This document shows, piece after piece, positions 1 through 12,852 of a stretch of 64,000 nucleotides of DNA. The stretch is from Ignelater luminosus. Taxonomy: Eukaryota; Arthropoda; Insecta; Coleoptera; Elateridae. The stretch is taken from contig VTPC01000463.1 in assembly GCA_011009095.1 (NCBI GenBank), forward strand, positions 250,976-314,975, given 5' to 3'. The notes beneath the pieces were generated by a model. The model had not been told where the DNA came from and did no database searches. It saw nothing but the letters and a program-made list of their open reading frames with translations. Within the stretch, counting starts at the first letter, position 1. Each line of letters begins with the position of its first letter. Position numbers and translations under genes: made by a program.

Positions 1-1216
1 TAATTCCGGTGATTGCTCAATGGTACCTTCATTTTGTAGTAGGAATGCGTAATCAGGAATTGCATCCGGATCGAATGGTACAATGCCAGTAGCTCGAAAA
101 GCCAAAACAGCATTCTGAACGGTGGCCGATTTACTCCAGGCACTATCTAGTAATTTTCCAAATTGAAGTCTGTCAAGTTTCCTTGTCGGGTTCGTTGTTA
201 CGTGCCGCATAATAATTGGACTTGAAGGATTTAAAAAATGCCCGACTAACGTCTGCAAATAATGTTGTATGACTTGGTAGGCACAATATAATTATATCGT
301 TTTCCTTTGCAAATTCTAACATTTCCACAGAGGTTGTGTGTGAAGTGTGTCCATACAAGATTAAAAGGACTTTGCCGGGCATCTTTTGAGGGAGGAAGTG
401 AGTTTTTAAGCAGTCTAAAAATATCTCAGCGTTTACATAAGCCGATCTTTGAGACATGGTAATAATAGAACCAGGTGGCATACCGTCAGAGAATTCTTTC
501 TTTTTATTCTTGCCTTTAAAGATGGAATAAGGCGGAAGAAATACTCCTTCTGCACTACAACACGCTATTACACTTATGGTTTCCCGCGGTAATCGCAGAA
601 ACACTTTTAGAACCCTTTACTGAAATAACGTAACCAGGTTTATTATTTAGTTGAAGATCAGTTTTGTCCATATTGTTCACATTTCCTGGCTTGTCGAATA
701 AATCGTTTTCTGCAAGAGTTCTTTCCAGAAGTTCAAAGTAAGATTTAACAATTTCCCTCGACATGCCCCGTGAACGAGCAAGTGATACTCCTTCAGATTT
801 GCGTATGGATAGCTCTTGATGACGCCTTAGAAACTTCTTAAGCCAAACGTAACCTGCTCTGCCAGTTTTTGTATCGAATTTGTGCTTAATATTCATTCTC
901 GTCTCCAGATTATAGGCCATGATACGTACGGCATCTCTAGTAGGTGAAAATCTAGCTTTCTGAAGCTTCTTGACATGTAACACCAATTTGGTTTCAGCAG
1001 CGTCCCCTAAACTAGAGGCTGGACTTAGGCAATTTTCTTTTGTAAGATTTTTGCTTTTCTGTCTCCGTTTGAAAGTACTTGGGGTATTTCAAAATTTCTT
1101 GCTGCTGCGTTTATTCCCATTGTACCGTTTTCCACTGCTTCGAGGGCATGTTGAAGTGCAGCAGCTGTCCATGATCCCCTATTTGTATTGCCTTTTCTTG
1201 TATAAAAATTAGGCAT
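1..1216 (-). pseudogene. pogo/jerky-like DDE transposase, broken, cut by window edge
   Basis: Reading leftwards from an ATG at 1216, the first segment (MPNFYTRKGN, then NRGSW and GINAAARNFEIPQ) matches the psq-type helix-turn-helix that opens pogo/Tigger/jerky-like transposases. The next segment, in another frame from about 1085 to 585, carries the CENP-B/Tc5-type part (IRKSEGVSLARSRG) and NNMDKTDL, where the first catalytic Asp is kept but the usual DETG is altered. A third frame (about 585-178) gives CCSAEGVFLPP and LLILYGHTSHTT; the family normally has LDGH here, so the second catalytic Asp has become Tyr. A fourth segment (about 177-1: LQFGKLLDSAW, FRATGIVPFDPDAIP) is the usual C-terminal region. 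The three frame changes are at about 1085, 585 and 177. The protein is dead as a transposase. The C-terminal end lies beyond base 1. Family level is confident; the subfamily is not assigned. Confidence 0.88.
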
Positions 1217-1329
1217 TTTATTGTGCTGAAACAAACATTTTTTGTTTACTTCAACAAAAGCTTACAAAATACTACAGTAAATAATTGTTGTTCTACCTAG
1301 TAATTTCAAATCTCTAATAATTTAAATAT

Positions 1330-1740
1330 GGTCTAACTCTCCTCTAAAAAAGCGGTCCATCTATCCTAAATGTATAGGAGAGATGGACCAGATCAGAGTA
1401 ACGGTTTAAAATCAAAAATAATCAGTATGGTGAGGTTAGATAACTTAACAAGCTACTTACTTATTTGCCAGTACAAATTATTATTAAAAGAACTTATCAC
1501 AAACAATGCAATTGTTTTAAGTGTCCAACAGTAATAAAACTTTGCGCACTGTTGAAATATTAGTACTTCAACAACTCTGTAAGAATGAATTTAACAAATC
1601 CGTTTTATGCCACTTCCTTCTATAATGCTATTGTGGATGTGTCTGTTGTATAGGTACTGTCGGATATTACATGGTGGATCCAGTAACTCAACTGGTTCGT
1701 CTCTCCTCGTGGTCCATCTCTTCTAGATTTACCCTACAGG
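1330..1740. repeat. Dispersed GGTCCATCTCTCCT-like motif, four copies, one pair forming a hairpin
   Basis: Copies lie at about 1330-1345 (diverged), 1354-1367, 1374-1389 (reverse orientation) and 1711-1722. The second and third form a hairpin with 14-base arms and one mismatch. They sit just upstream of the pogo-like transposase start, where subterminal binding sites or the element's own terminus would be expected. That role is inference, because the other end of the element is outside the window. Confidence 0.5.
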
Positions 1741-4700
1741 ATGAATGAGAAAATAAGAAAAAAACGTTCCTAATGACCGTATCAATTATAGAAAGTTGTA
1801 AATCATTAATACACAGAAGATTTCATGTACACTTCTTACATTGTTTTTAAGGTTAAGACAATAAGAAACTTGGAATTTTAGATTTTGGAAAATTCGGTTT
1901 TGTGCAGAAATGATCCACATGTTGCGAGTGGGCTGTGCCGTACTGACGTCTACGTGGGTATCACGCAACCTACAGCAAATGGGCCCTATCACTGAAAATG
2001 CTGTGCCGTAGATTATAACATACTGATAATTAAATGTTATAGTTGTATTCTTTACTTCCCGAACAAAAGAACACGGTATCACAACAATTTCAAAATCCAC
2101 AAACATTATAAAACCTCCCACTGCCAACGATTGGTTCACTGGTAACTTCTTTCTTTATTATTTATTTCACAATTTCATAAATTTATTTTTACCCTTTTAT
2201 TTATTATTTATATATTTGTTGTTATTCTTTTTCTACTCGTTATTATTTTTTTTCTTTTTTCATAAATGTTTTGCCCTCTATTTCTATTCTTACCTGTAGG
2301 GTTGTTGGATTGTTTTATTTAAAATAAAATAATTGTTCTAAGGAGCAAAGGTTTAGGTTGAGAGAAAAAATTTTGCGTCGACTCGACGACTTGTCTAAAT
2401 GGTGTTGCTGACTGCTACTGCTGGCTGAGTGGGCTGTAACTGGAACCTGGCTACTGCTGGAAACATCTTGCTATTTCCCGTTCGGCTGAGTATGCTGAAG
2501 TCACTGGGATATTTGTTAATACTGGCCGCCTTTTATTGGCCTGGGATCGTAGTGCACTATAGGCAGAGTTGCGCATCAGCCGTAAAACTACATTTTGTTT
2601 TTAGCGCTGGTGGCTGGTGTCTAGCATCATCAGAAATAATCAAAACAAAATATATTAATGATATTAAACAGAGAAACGGTAGCAGAGCATGAGAACGCTA
2701 TTCATAGTACTGTCTGCAATGTCGGTAGCAAACAAAAACTTGAAAATTTGAATCTGTCTCCTGATTTAAGAGGTTTTTTGCTAACAGATTAAATAAGAAA
2801 CTGAAAATTGAATCTTTGTCTTGAGGGCCTTAGATAGATCCCTGGCTGTGGTGCGCCCCACGCAACTGCGTATTTTGCGTAATGATAGATTCAGCCCTCC
2901 AGGAAGATCTCTAAATTTATTTATAAGATGCCGCAAAGTAACAAGGCTTCAGCTAATTTTATGTCAATTTACCATATCTAGTTGCCAAAATATATACCAG
3001 TATAAAACAAGAGGTATGCTAAATGCAGTTATCATACTTCTCCGTTAAATACCTTCAAAAAATATTTAGAAACCATTTGGATTTGTTAGAGTTGTACTAT
3101 AAAGAAGAGTGAAGATTTCGTCTTTTGTGAGACATTCTGTATAAGTATACTGTGCAGACTTAATGACTTTTATAGAATGAATTCCTGGTTGATAGTTTCT
3201 CAAACACCTGCCATTTTTTAATGTTCATAATAGAAATGACGTAAGACTAATTTCCAGCATTCTAGAACGTAACTATTTATCAAACTGACTCTATATACTT
3301 AATATAAATGTACTTATCAAAAATCTAACATATCCTTACTCATAGTTTAAGATTTAATCAAGAAATTACTAAATTTGCTTCTGTTTTCTGACGACATAAA
3401 CAGAATCGAGTAGGTCTGCAGAATTTTGATTAATATTTCAAAAGATCAAATCAGTAAATTAGGTGAGACTCCCCGTATACTTAATTTCTATCCTACTGAA
3501 CTTTTAAATTTACAAAATATGTAATTCCCAGGCTGGTGACGTTATTATTGAGTTCGCTATAAAGATTTGTTAAATAATTCAGAAGATTATGCAACTCTTT
3601 CACGGAATATTCAAATGAATTAAAATGAACAGACGTGTAGTATTACGATCAACAAACAACTAACAATAATTAATTAAAGAATTTTAATTTCTATTACATA
3701 ATTTAATTTACTTAGTTGAATTAGAGTCAACGTTGCTAAAAATGTATTAGCAGGATGTTCGGGGCTAGATTTTTATCCATTTGGAGTTTTCTCGGGTTCC
3801 AGTCATAATCTTTCATTTTAAATACTAATCATTGTTACCAGTACTTATGTTACAAGTTGATGTTGAAATTGGAATATTCCAAATAATAACTTTGCAAGCA
3901 AACTCATAAAGTGCAACTGTACATTAATTTACTATTTTCAATTTGTGCTAAAAGCTCAAGATTTCTTTTACTTTAAACTTTTATTTGTTGAATCCAATTA
4001 ATTTAATATGTTAGGATCTTCAGGCTCTGATACATATCTACACGAAGTAGTATGTATACTACATGTTAATTCCAAACTTAAATAATTGTGGCTTTACATA
4101 ACAAAATTTTTTTATCGTTTATATAAAAAATTTACAGTATTTATACAGTGTGTCCTGATCGACTATAATTTATAAATTGTCCCTATCAATGGATTTTTTA
4201 ATTTTTACAAAAGCCTTTTTTAAAATATTTTACGCCGATATTTAAGGAATTTCGTATCATTAATCTTTAGATAATTTCATTATGACCTACTTAAGTAATT
4301 ACTACTAAAACTCATGAAATTAAAATTATTGTATTATCGTATTGATTATTGAAATGCACCTTTAATTATCTCAAGCATTTGAAATTTCTCAAAATTCTAT
4401 GTTCTTACGTGTAGGTTAGGAGAACAAGACATGTTTTGAAGTTTAGAAAACTTGCAAAACCAATCACAATTGCGCGTGTTTCATCTAAGTTGTACGTTTT
4501 TGATATACTGTGTTTTGTTTTCTATTGCTAGCAAGAAAGTTGCTCAAGTAACCAACACAACCTAAACTTGTCTTTTTACGTGTCATCCTTTGCATGTTTT
4601 ACTTAGGTTAACTAATTTAACAATTACCAAGTGTTTTAACTAATCTAAGGAAACCTTCAGGAAAGAGATGTCTTGAATCGCATGCTTCTGGAAAGTCACA

Positions 4701-5080
4701 CATAAAATCTTAGTTATGGTAATAATCAAAAAAACTATAGAAAACGTTTTGCGTTTCACGACAAAATTATAGAGAAGGTAGAAAACGAACAAATCGATAG
4801 CAGGACGAACTTGCATTCATTAAGATTCACAGGATTTGCAAGTCATAAACAAAAAATTACTTTTCCATGGTCCAAGCGTTTTCGAGGTTCTAATTGGACA
4901 GAATCAACAAGTCGTACTCAATGTTGTTTTCTAGTTTTTTCTAGTTTTCTCCCAAAAGGGACCAGAAACCATTTTAGGCGTAGTGTATTATTGCACGAAG
5001 ACTGTGTGGCAGATCAGTTGCACGTTGTTGCTCTCACTTTCCGGAGCGTGTGGCGTCGCTTCAGAACAATTTATTGCCAT
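1741..5080. other. Gene-free stretch
   Basis: AT-rich DNA without a recognisable gene. A somewhat GC-richer patch at 2400-2690 contains an 87-codon open frame and another patch at 2821-3048 a 75-codon frame; neither resembles a known family and neither has convincing splice sites. 2150-2280 is T-rich low-complexity sequence. Confidence 0.5.
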
Positions 5081-5545
5081 CGACTCATCGCGGCCGTTTC
5101 ATCGCCAAAGCAGTTAATGGGTGGTCGTTTCATTGCAGGTCGTTTCATTGCCGGCCGTTTCGTAGCTGCTATCACTTGATAAGAAAGCAAGATTAGTCAA
5201 GTCTTTTGATTTTTAAGCCATTTCAACGTTTTAAGTCAATAATAAAGCAATTTGCCATTTTGGGCGTTCTTATACTAAAAATTCATTTTCTGGTTTTACT
5301 TGCATCCGATTCCACACATCTGGACATTGCAAACACTTACGTATGTTGACTGTAATGGCCTGAAATCAAAATATTGATGTTAACATATACGATTACGCAT
5401 AGTTAGTTCAGTTCCATTAATTAAAATTAAGAAATATGCAACTTCCAAAAATCAGCAATGAAACGGCTGACACTGAGTTGTCCTGGTGTTAAAACAGTCG
5501 CGATGAGTCGGCCGCACTGAGTTGTTAGTGATGAAACGTCCCATT
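5081..5545. repeat. Array of GGTCGTTTCATTGCC units with inverted partners
   Basis: Four 15-base units of the form GGYCGTTTCATYGCC lie at 5092-5106, 5123-5137, 5138-5152 and (diverged) 5153-5167; the middle two are directly adjacent. Inverted versions occur at 5455-5468 and 5528-5540. A separate 12-base block, CGACTCATCGCG at 5081-5092, has a perfect inverted copy at 5499-5510. CACTGAGTTGT occurs twice, at about 5471 and 5515. Together this looks like the two terminal or subterminal regions of a short DNA transposon or a cluster of binding sites. A 122-codon open frame over the left half merely reads through the repeat (GRFIAGRFIAGRF) and is not called as a gene. Confidence 0.6.
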
Positions 5546-8500
5546 TGGCATGGCGTTGTTAGAAGTAGTGGTAGCAGCAACAGTAGGTGGAAGTTCTGGT
5601 TGCCGGTGTCATTGTAAAGTTGCGGTATTGTAAATGAAATACGTCTCAGAGTTGGTGATGAAGGCGGTATTTTGATGAGGCGCTGCAGTCCGGTGATAGT
5701 GTCCCCGACAGCTACAGAACATATGATAGCTTGATATGTATTAAATATGCCAGTTGCCTGCAGTTGAATTTATTGTGTTGGTGAAGTGGAGTTTGATAGC
5801 GGACAGCTGTGGGAAATCGAACCTAAGAAACAGCAAATCTACTAATTCCGCTTCCCAAGAAGCGTTTATTGGATAGAAGTTCAGGAGAGGACAGGAGACT
5901 TAAAACTCAATAGTCTACGAAATGGATGTCCGTCGGGTAGCGAGACGGGGAAGATGTTGCAGTTGGGAGCCTTATTGTAGGGTGACTAACTAGATTCGAC
6001 AAGGAGAACTAGTAAAGAAGAAAGTTGTTGGGAATGGCTCGAGACATTATTCTATTGCTCTTCGCCATTTTGTTCCAGCATAATAAACTAAAATGTGTCG
6101 ACGTAATACTTTAACTATTTAGACTTAAATTACATTTAAGAGAAATTTATTGAATACAATCTCTAATAAATTTAGTTACAGATGCATTTTAAATCTTATT
6201 CAAGTTCATTAATCAGGCGGTCTATTAATGTGGTCAGTTCGATTCCAATATGAAAATGAAACCCACGAGAAAGAAGACGAAAGTTTCCGCTAAAACATAT
6301 TGGGGCGGAATAACTAAACTGTAACCGATACTGTGGATTATTTACAACAAACAAACAACGAAGTTCGAAATGGCTTATAGTCAGAATAGGAATGCGCAAA
6401 CTTGGCCCCCGGAACCAAATTAGCTCGTGTAAAGGCAAATTTATCAGTAGGGAAAGATTAAACCAAAATATTTAAATTTGAGGTTCGAGCTGCTAAACAT
6501 GCAACCGTGTTTCAGCTTCGGGCACCAAGCGATTTTGATAGGATTAAAAAACAATTAGTGTGAAGTTGTAGATTCAATCTCGCCAGATGTGAAATAGAAC
6601 TTTCTTGATAGATATTTGCTTGAATGCAAATGGGAAATGTTGCAAAATCATTTGAATGGCAAGGAAGTAAGAATTAGGTAAATTCTGTGCACCTTTTATT
6701 TACTTAGGTAATGCTTGGTGCTGATGGTAATTTATTTCATGCAGTCGATGACTTTTTTTAGTATTACTGAAGTCTATGAAAAATGTGACTGTCATCTTAC
6801 TTACAATTGGTGAACACTTTACATTGATTGATTTCATCTTCCGCAAAAAAATGTAAAATTTCTAGGCAGTCGTTTCAGCAAAGACAGAAGAATATTCTTG
6901 TTATTTCGTAATAAGATATTGAAACTTTCGACACTATATCCAGTCACATCTAAAAGCGCTAGAGTACACTGTTAATGTTTATTTAGGAAAATCTACACCG
7001 TATGATTCAACGACATTATACAGAGAAATTAAGGAAACTACTCCATAAGTAATTAAAAGAAAAACGCAATAAGTCTCTTTTAATTGATGTGCCTGACATG
7101 ATATCATCTTAAATGTAAACACACCAACGAACCATCGTCTAATATGTGACAGGATGACAACGTTAATGCAATGAGTAATGAATGAAACAGTATATATAAA
7201 ACCAAGTTAGGTGGTGGCGTCTTTTTCTTGCTGTTTGCCAGTTCAAGGTTGCTCTTGTGTTTGTTAAAAATTTGTCATTATTAAACTTTTCCTTGATTTT
7301 CATTAAAAGTGTGAATCATAATCGGCGCGATAAAAGAGTCCGTAGTTTATGTAATCCAGCAAATGAATGTAAATTAGCGACGGTTAGAAGAATATTAGCA
7401 TGTCGCATTAACCCCAACTAACACATCCTTAACGTTTGATGCGCCGACAGACCGTTTCACACTGGAAAAGTTCTGTGACAAATGTTAATTATTCATTCAG
7501 CTATTCAGCAATAAAAGTCGCGTGAGTTCGTTTAGATTAAAGTAGACTTAATTAAGAAGTTTAAAGCAAGGCTGCAGCTGTTTTAACTACGCATCGACAA
7601 TGGGCAGATTGCAAATTATAACATTGATGACATGCATTGTCGAATTGTGTTATATGATCCTTTAAAAAAGTTTTAATTTTTTCTTATCTTGCACTTAATT
7701 AATACTTAAGGCAGCAAGTTAACAAAATAAAGACTTCTTGAAAATATCTTCTGGCATGATAATTCCTGCATAACGCAAATAAGATATATCTAGTCGTATG
7801 TAACTGGAAGTAACACATTACTTATACGCCAATTAAACTCTATTAATTGGTGCTATAAAGTAAACGTTTTTCTTTCTTTTTTTCTACATAAGTAATAATT
7901 ACATATAAAATAGCAATAAAAATTTAATTTTCTCATTGTATTTTTGTAAAGGGGTTCATTCAGGTCAATGAAGTATAAAAGGAACGTTTTTATATTGTGA
8001 ACTGCAGCAATTTAAACAAGATTTTTATGGTAAAAACAATAATAAGATATAAACCATCGTTTTGTTTCTCGCTCATTTAAAATGTACAAAGGCGAAAACA
8101 TTTTAAAGGTAAGAAATGCAATGTTGATCGGTCATAAACATCGTGGGACACCATTATGGCCATGTAATGATAATTTGCAAAATTTCACCCCTTTCAGAAA
8201 GCAGTAAACATTTTATTACCTTTAAAACATACCTGCATACGTTCTCTGTCTTATTGCATGATTAAGTTAAACTGGAAGTTATTTTTAAACTTCAATTCCT
8301 ATTCAATTTTTGACATTTTTTTTTTATTTCCCACTTGAATCAAAAAAATCATATGGAGTAGTACTCAAAATAAGATTTGATTAAGGAAACTATCAAGTAC
8401 AATTAAGAACAATTTAAAAACGACCTAAATTCTCGATAAATTTGCATATCAAATGGAACAAAAATAGCCTAGGTTTGCCTACGCAAATAGCTAAGCGTTT

Positions 8501-11178
8501 ATGTGCATACCTAATTGTTGGAAATTTAAATTCTTTCTGAATTACATCTTATTGTTTCTAGAATTTACATAACGGATTCTGTAATCCTAAATTATGATGT
8601 TGTATGGGTGTATTGAAATGAAAGGTGTAGAATACTATAATTTTGTTTTTCTATTTTATAAACTCCATTCAAGAGTATTTTAAATTAGAATTACTGCCAA
8701 TGAATGCAAAAACGAATCTAAATAAAGCTCTCGCAGAAAGAAGAGACTTGCTTAGATATTTTTGGTAAATCTGATGATTATTAGGTTATTTATTGGGTTG
8801 CAGTTTGTTCTCAGAATACGTAGTTTTTGTGGTTTGGTTTTCACTTAGCACCTACTGAATGTAGAAATAGTTTGGGAATGCACAGGGATTTTGTATGGGA
8901 AACAATAAGGTTATAACGTCTTTTGAAGTTCTACAACCCCTTTCTTGCAAATTCCTCTGTATAATAATAAGAAAGCAATATTTGCAATTCTCAGTTCTAA
9001 CTGACTTTATATGATAATTTCTTTCTTTTTAAATATTATCTTAATGCCTGCCAGCTTTTTTATCACTCTTCTTTGATGTACATTAACGTTAGAGAGAACG
9101 TAATGCAGGATAATTTGTTCTTAAAGTCTAGTACAAGAGACAACAAGGATTACAAGTGTGCTTGACACCTTTGCTACAAAAAACATAATACAGTACTAGT
9201 TAAAGCATGCTTAATGTTCAGACAGAAACGAATACATGCCTAGATAAATATTCAACCAGAATAACTAGCTGTTGAAGCCTATTCTTCTTTATTATTAACC
9301 TGTGCGAATTTTATATTTCTGTTTGAAGTAGTTTAAAACTCTTACTCTCATTATTTTAGAAGTAACTAATTCTCACCCCAGTTAATTAGAGGTTGACATA
9401 TTCTATAGCAAGGCTCGGAGTAAACTCTGACCGTATTACGATTTCCATTTGGCCCACGATGCCCACACGATTCCGGCACGTGCCATTATTGCAGATACTT
9501 TGCTGCTCTCTGTGGTTTTTTTTCTGTTCATGAAATTTGAACGGTAACATATTTTAGGCTGGTGGCAGAAATGAGCGTAGTTCGAAACTGTTCGACCAAG
9601 TTATTCGTTTTGGAATATTAAAAATGAAATTGACGATTTACGTCACTTACCAAATTAATTATTGCTGAATTATCTTTACGTCTTACATTAGTAAACTGAT
9701 CAGCATTTTTAAACAACCTTAACCTACAGCCTACCAAAGACCAAGAGCTATTTGTATATAACATATTTGTACACCAAGGTGATTTATTCATTTTTGGAAA
9801 AATTAAGATTATTTTCAAAATGATGCAGCAGCCGTTTTTACATTTTTCTACGTTGTAAAAAAGAAATGAACTATTGAGATAAGCAGATTTTATTAAATCT
9901 AAACAAAAGAAAGTCGTACAATTTCAGCATGTTTTATAAGCTGCGCATATTGGTTTACTCTTTGATCTTTTTTCTCTTACAGTCTGCGCAACATTTTAAA
10001 AACTTCGACTTTGCTTATGTTCAGCTATAGTTGCCCATTCCTATTTTATACTTATGTTAAATAGTGTATGCAACACAAGCCGAAAGAACAACTTTTTGCA
10101 TTCATGAACTATTCGTTCAAAAAAATATTCTTTCGGTTACTAAGTATTTTTCGGATGAAAGGACTAGATTCGGGAATTTTGTTACGTACTGGAACAGTTT
10201 TCAATTGTTGCACTAATCTGTAAAATACACTGTAGTTTCCATTGATAAATTGTGTAACACTACTCGCCTTGGGTTCGTAAATGGAGAGAAAGAGGATCAC
10301 GTAGTATAAGCTAGTGGTGCTGCCAATGAAGACAATGTTAAAATGTGATTGCGATGACTGCTAGCCCAAGAAAAGCGGTAATTCAGGATGTCACGGCTGT
10401 AAATTTGTTAGAACTGAATACACAAAGGATTTTAAGAAAAATAGAGTTCTATCTGTAAAAATTTCTATAGTTCAAGGTAAGACTACGATTTTAACAAATT
10501 TCATAATTTTTGTAATGATCACAACATTAAAGATTATCTGTTTATAAAGTAAAACTGCTGTTATTTGGCCTTCAAGATCTCCCAATCTTTGAGTTCCAGA
10601 TGTCTTCTGTGGTATTATTTAAAGAGTAAAGTGTAGGCTAATAAACCTTGAGATTTCGAAGAACTGCAAAGAAACTCAAGAAATGCTCTTAGAAGAATCT
10701 ATTGATGATGATAAAAGTCATTTACGACATTTAATTTTTATTTCAATCCTTAGTATTTATTCGCTTGTTCTGTAGATATAAAGTCAATAAATGTTTCCAC
10801 AGACTTTGTATTTAAGTACCTATTTATTCTTGTCACGATTGTTTATAGTCCTGAGTCAAGTTGATTCCGCTATAATTTGTTTTTCTTGTTTGCAGTACTA
10901 GAGAAACGATAGGAAAAAACGCTACTGTTCTGAAACACATCGTCACAAAGAACTGTGCTGCGTTTTGAGTAGACTGTTGTTGTCTCGCTTAGTGATGGTA
11001 ACTCACAACTGTAAGATATGATAAACTCTTGAGTGTACTGTGCATGTTAATGGATATCTGTGAATGTTGTAGCTTGAAGCTGCAATGAAGTTCATTATTG
11101 TAATCGACGCTGGCGTTAGCTACTGTTCTGTTTTTGGGTGATATGAAGAATAGTGGATTCATGGTTATGATGTGGTTA
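5546..11178. other. Gene-free stretch
   Basis: No recognisable gene. 5570-6060 is less AT-rich than its surroundings and may be a decayed repeat, but all frames are interrupted. 7080-8300 is AT-rich and unique-looking. Short open frames at 6196-6438, 9618-9818 and 10109-10300 have no family resemblance or splice context. Confidence 0.5.
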
Positions 11179-11341
11179 TTACCAGAGTACAATGTTGCGT
11201 GTCACCTTGACTAGTGAAGTCTGGTCGTCATTACATTCGGGTTGATCTTCCATGATGTCTGGGTTTGGAGATCTCAGATCTAAGCCCATCTGCATTTCCA
11301 TTCCGGGTCGTGAAACCATTCCGCAGAGAAAGTCCATCCTT
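11179..11341 (-). CDS. Possible coding exon, unrecognised
   Basis: A 52-codon open frame starts at ATG 11337 and stops at 11179. It opens MDFLCGMVSRPGMEMQMG, is rich in Met, and has an acidic middle (PDIMEDQPECNDD), unlike the Lys/Asn/Ile/Phe-rich random translations around it. An acceptor-like cacacag lies just upstream (exon start 11341), though its pyrimidine tract is weak, and a donor-like CAAG/GTGACA would end the exon at 11206. Local G+C is clearly higher than in the flanks. About 150 bases further up the minus strand a second short frame begins MSSDLKKILIVVVIVPQ and is followed by GTACGG; it could be a preceding exon. I do not recognise the protein. The plus strand also has a good donor, AG/GTGAGT at 11353, so the orientation is not certain. 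Confidence 0.3.
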
Positions 11342-11976
11342 CTGTGTGTTTAGGTGAGTTTTAACACAGGTTGATTGCCGCCATTTTCTCAATTTTATCT
11401 AAACCGCTCTGCATTCCCGGAGTTTGAAAATGTCACCGCAGGCTGCGATCACACCACCACCAGTGGTCTTCCCGTACTTGAGGGACAATCACTACGACAA
11501 TCAGAATTTTCTTTAGATCGGACGACATTATGACTAAATTTTCTGCAGCGCGAAATGTGGAGGTTGTCATTCTAAAAGAGACCATCAAATTCTTTGTTCT
11601 TTACATAATTGTACGATGTGCTCAACAAAGAAGCGAAGGCTTGTATATGCTGTATAACATAATCTAGTAACTTACAAAACTAAACACACAAACTTAAACA
11701 TTCTTTAATTACCATGGCAACCGATTTTGTCCTTTTTCTTCTCGTTAAGATCAGATAAAGCTATACTTTTTAAATTTTTAAAGAAGCTTTATTAGTTAGT
11801 GAAAGGAGAGTAGAAGCCGGGCCATGGTGTATACTGAAACATTGTTGATACTATCATTAAAAATTTGACATATTGGACTTGAAAAGTCTTCTCTTCTAGG
11901 TTTAATTTACAAATAGTGGTTCTACCTTTACTGGATGACAATACCGACCTATTCATAGAGGCAGCAATGCTGTCAC

Positions 11977-12500
11977 ATGTATGAATTCAAAAGTATTTTT
12001 TATAGAAGGGGGGTTACCCTTTGGACTTCGAAACAGATAGATCCCCCTCCCGTGGGGAGAGAGAATTGCAACGAGAGTCTTTTCCCACTTCGACACTCTT
12101 CGATCACTAAAATTCCATCAGAAAATCAAAGACATTTAGGGTTATTGATTACTAGATGGCGGTTCGGCGATTTAGTGGCTTTTTCTCAAGCTTTACCGGC
12201 AACCGGCCTTGTCGTCACATTACCGACCGTGCCAGCGAAATACCGATCGGGTGACAATCTTATTAACAAACCACATTTTTTCTCTAACTCTTGGTACTTT
12301 TCTAAATATTTTTGGTAAAATATACACTTCAGATGTTGACTTTATTTTTTTCAATCGTCGTTCCAACTCTAACTTCGTCTTCTTAAACATCATTATTATC
12401 ACGTTCGTCGTCCGAGTCATCCTGATATTGTCTCCGTTGTTGCATCTCTATTATTACTACACCTCTGGACAGCTGTCTGATGATTTTACTTCTACCTAAC
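11977..12500. other. Unassigned, moderately GC-rich block with overlapping open frames
   Basis: A 113-codon plus-strand frame (11977-12318) and minus-strand frames overlap here. On the minus strand a short acidic run (QDDSDDERDNND) at about 12385-12450 ends in a stop and then continues in frame. Acidic runs of this sort occur near the N terminus of some transposases, but no diagnostic motif follows, so no assignment is made. It may be a decayed repeat. Confidence 0.25.
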
Positions 12501-12852
12501 AATGTCGTTTTGCTTTATCCATTAACCTAATCATCTGGAAGAGAAAGAGCTACAAATAGTTTTTTATCGAGGAGCTACAATTAACAATGAAGATGATTAT
12601 TACCGAAGAATGGGCTATAGTGTCTTTCATAATTTCTTTTTAAGTCTCATTTTTTTCATGAACACAACTTCAGGGATTAGACAACAAATTCGAAAGTTAT
12701 CTGCTTTCTTTGTACTGCTCTGCTTACGTATTTATCAGTCTTTTAAGAATTTCACAATAGGAGCAAAATCCTACTCAGGTCACTCACTTTTTCGAAACGG
12801 AGAAAGCTGTCCAGGTAGGGTATATTCCTGGAGATGCCCTTTTTCCTGCTAA

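Noticed and set aside
970-1212. 80-codon plus-strand frame
   Set aside because: It is the antisense shadow of the pogo-like transposase.
4811-5179. 122-codon open frame on the plus strand
   Set aside because: Its C-terminal part is a read-through of the 15-base tandem repeat (GRFIAGRFIAGRF) and the start is TTG with no splice context; the repeat explains it.
7191-7245. TATATATAAAA followed by CCAGTTC, promoter-like
   Set aside because: The CAGTT lies about 45 bases from the TATA box instead of about 30, and no donor or open frame follows.
12610-12852. 80-codon frame ending with a WRCPFSC that recalls the piggyBac FRGRCPF block
   Set aside because: No other piggyBac motif fits in order or orientation, and the resemblance is five residues.
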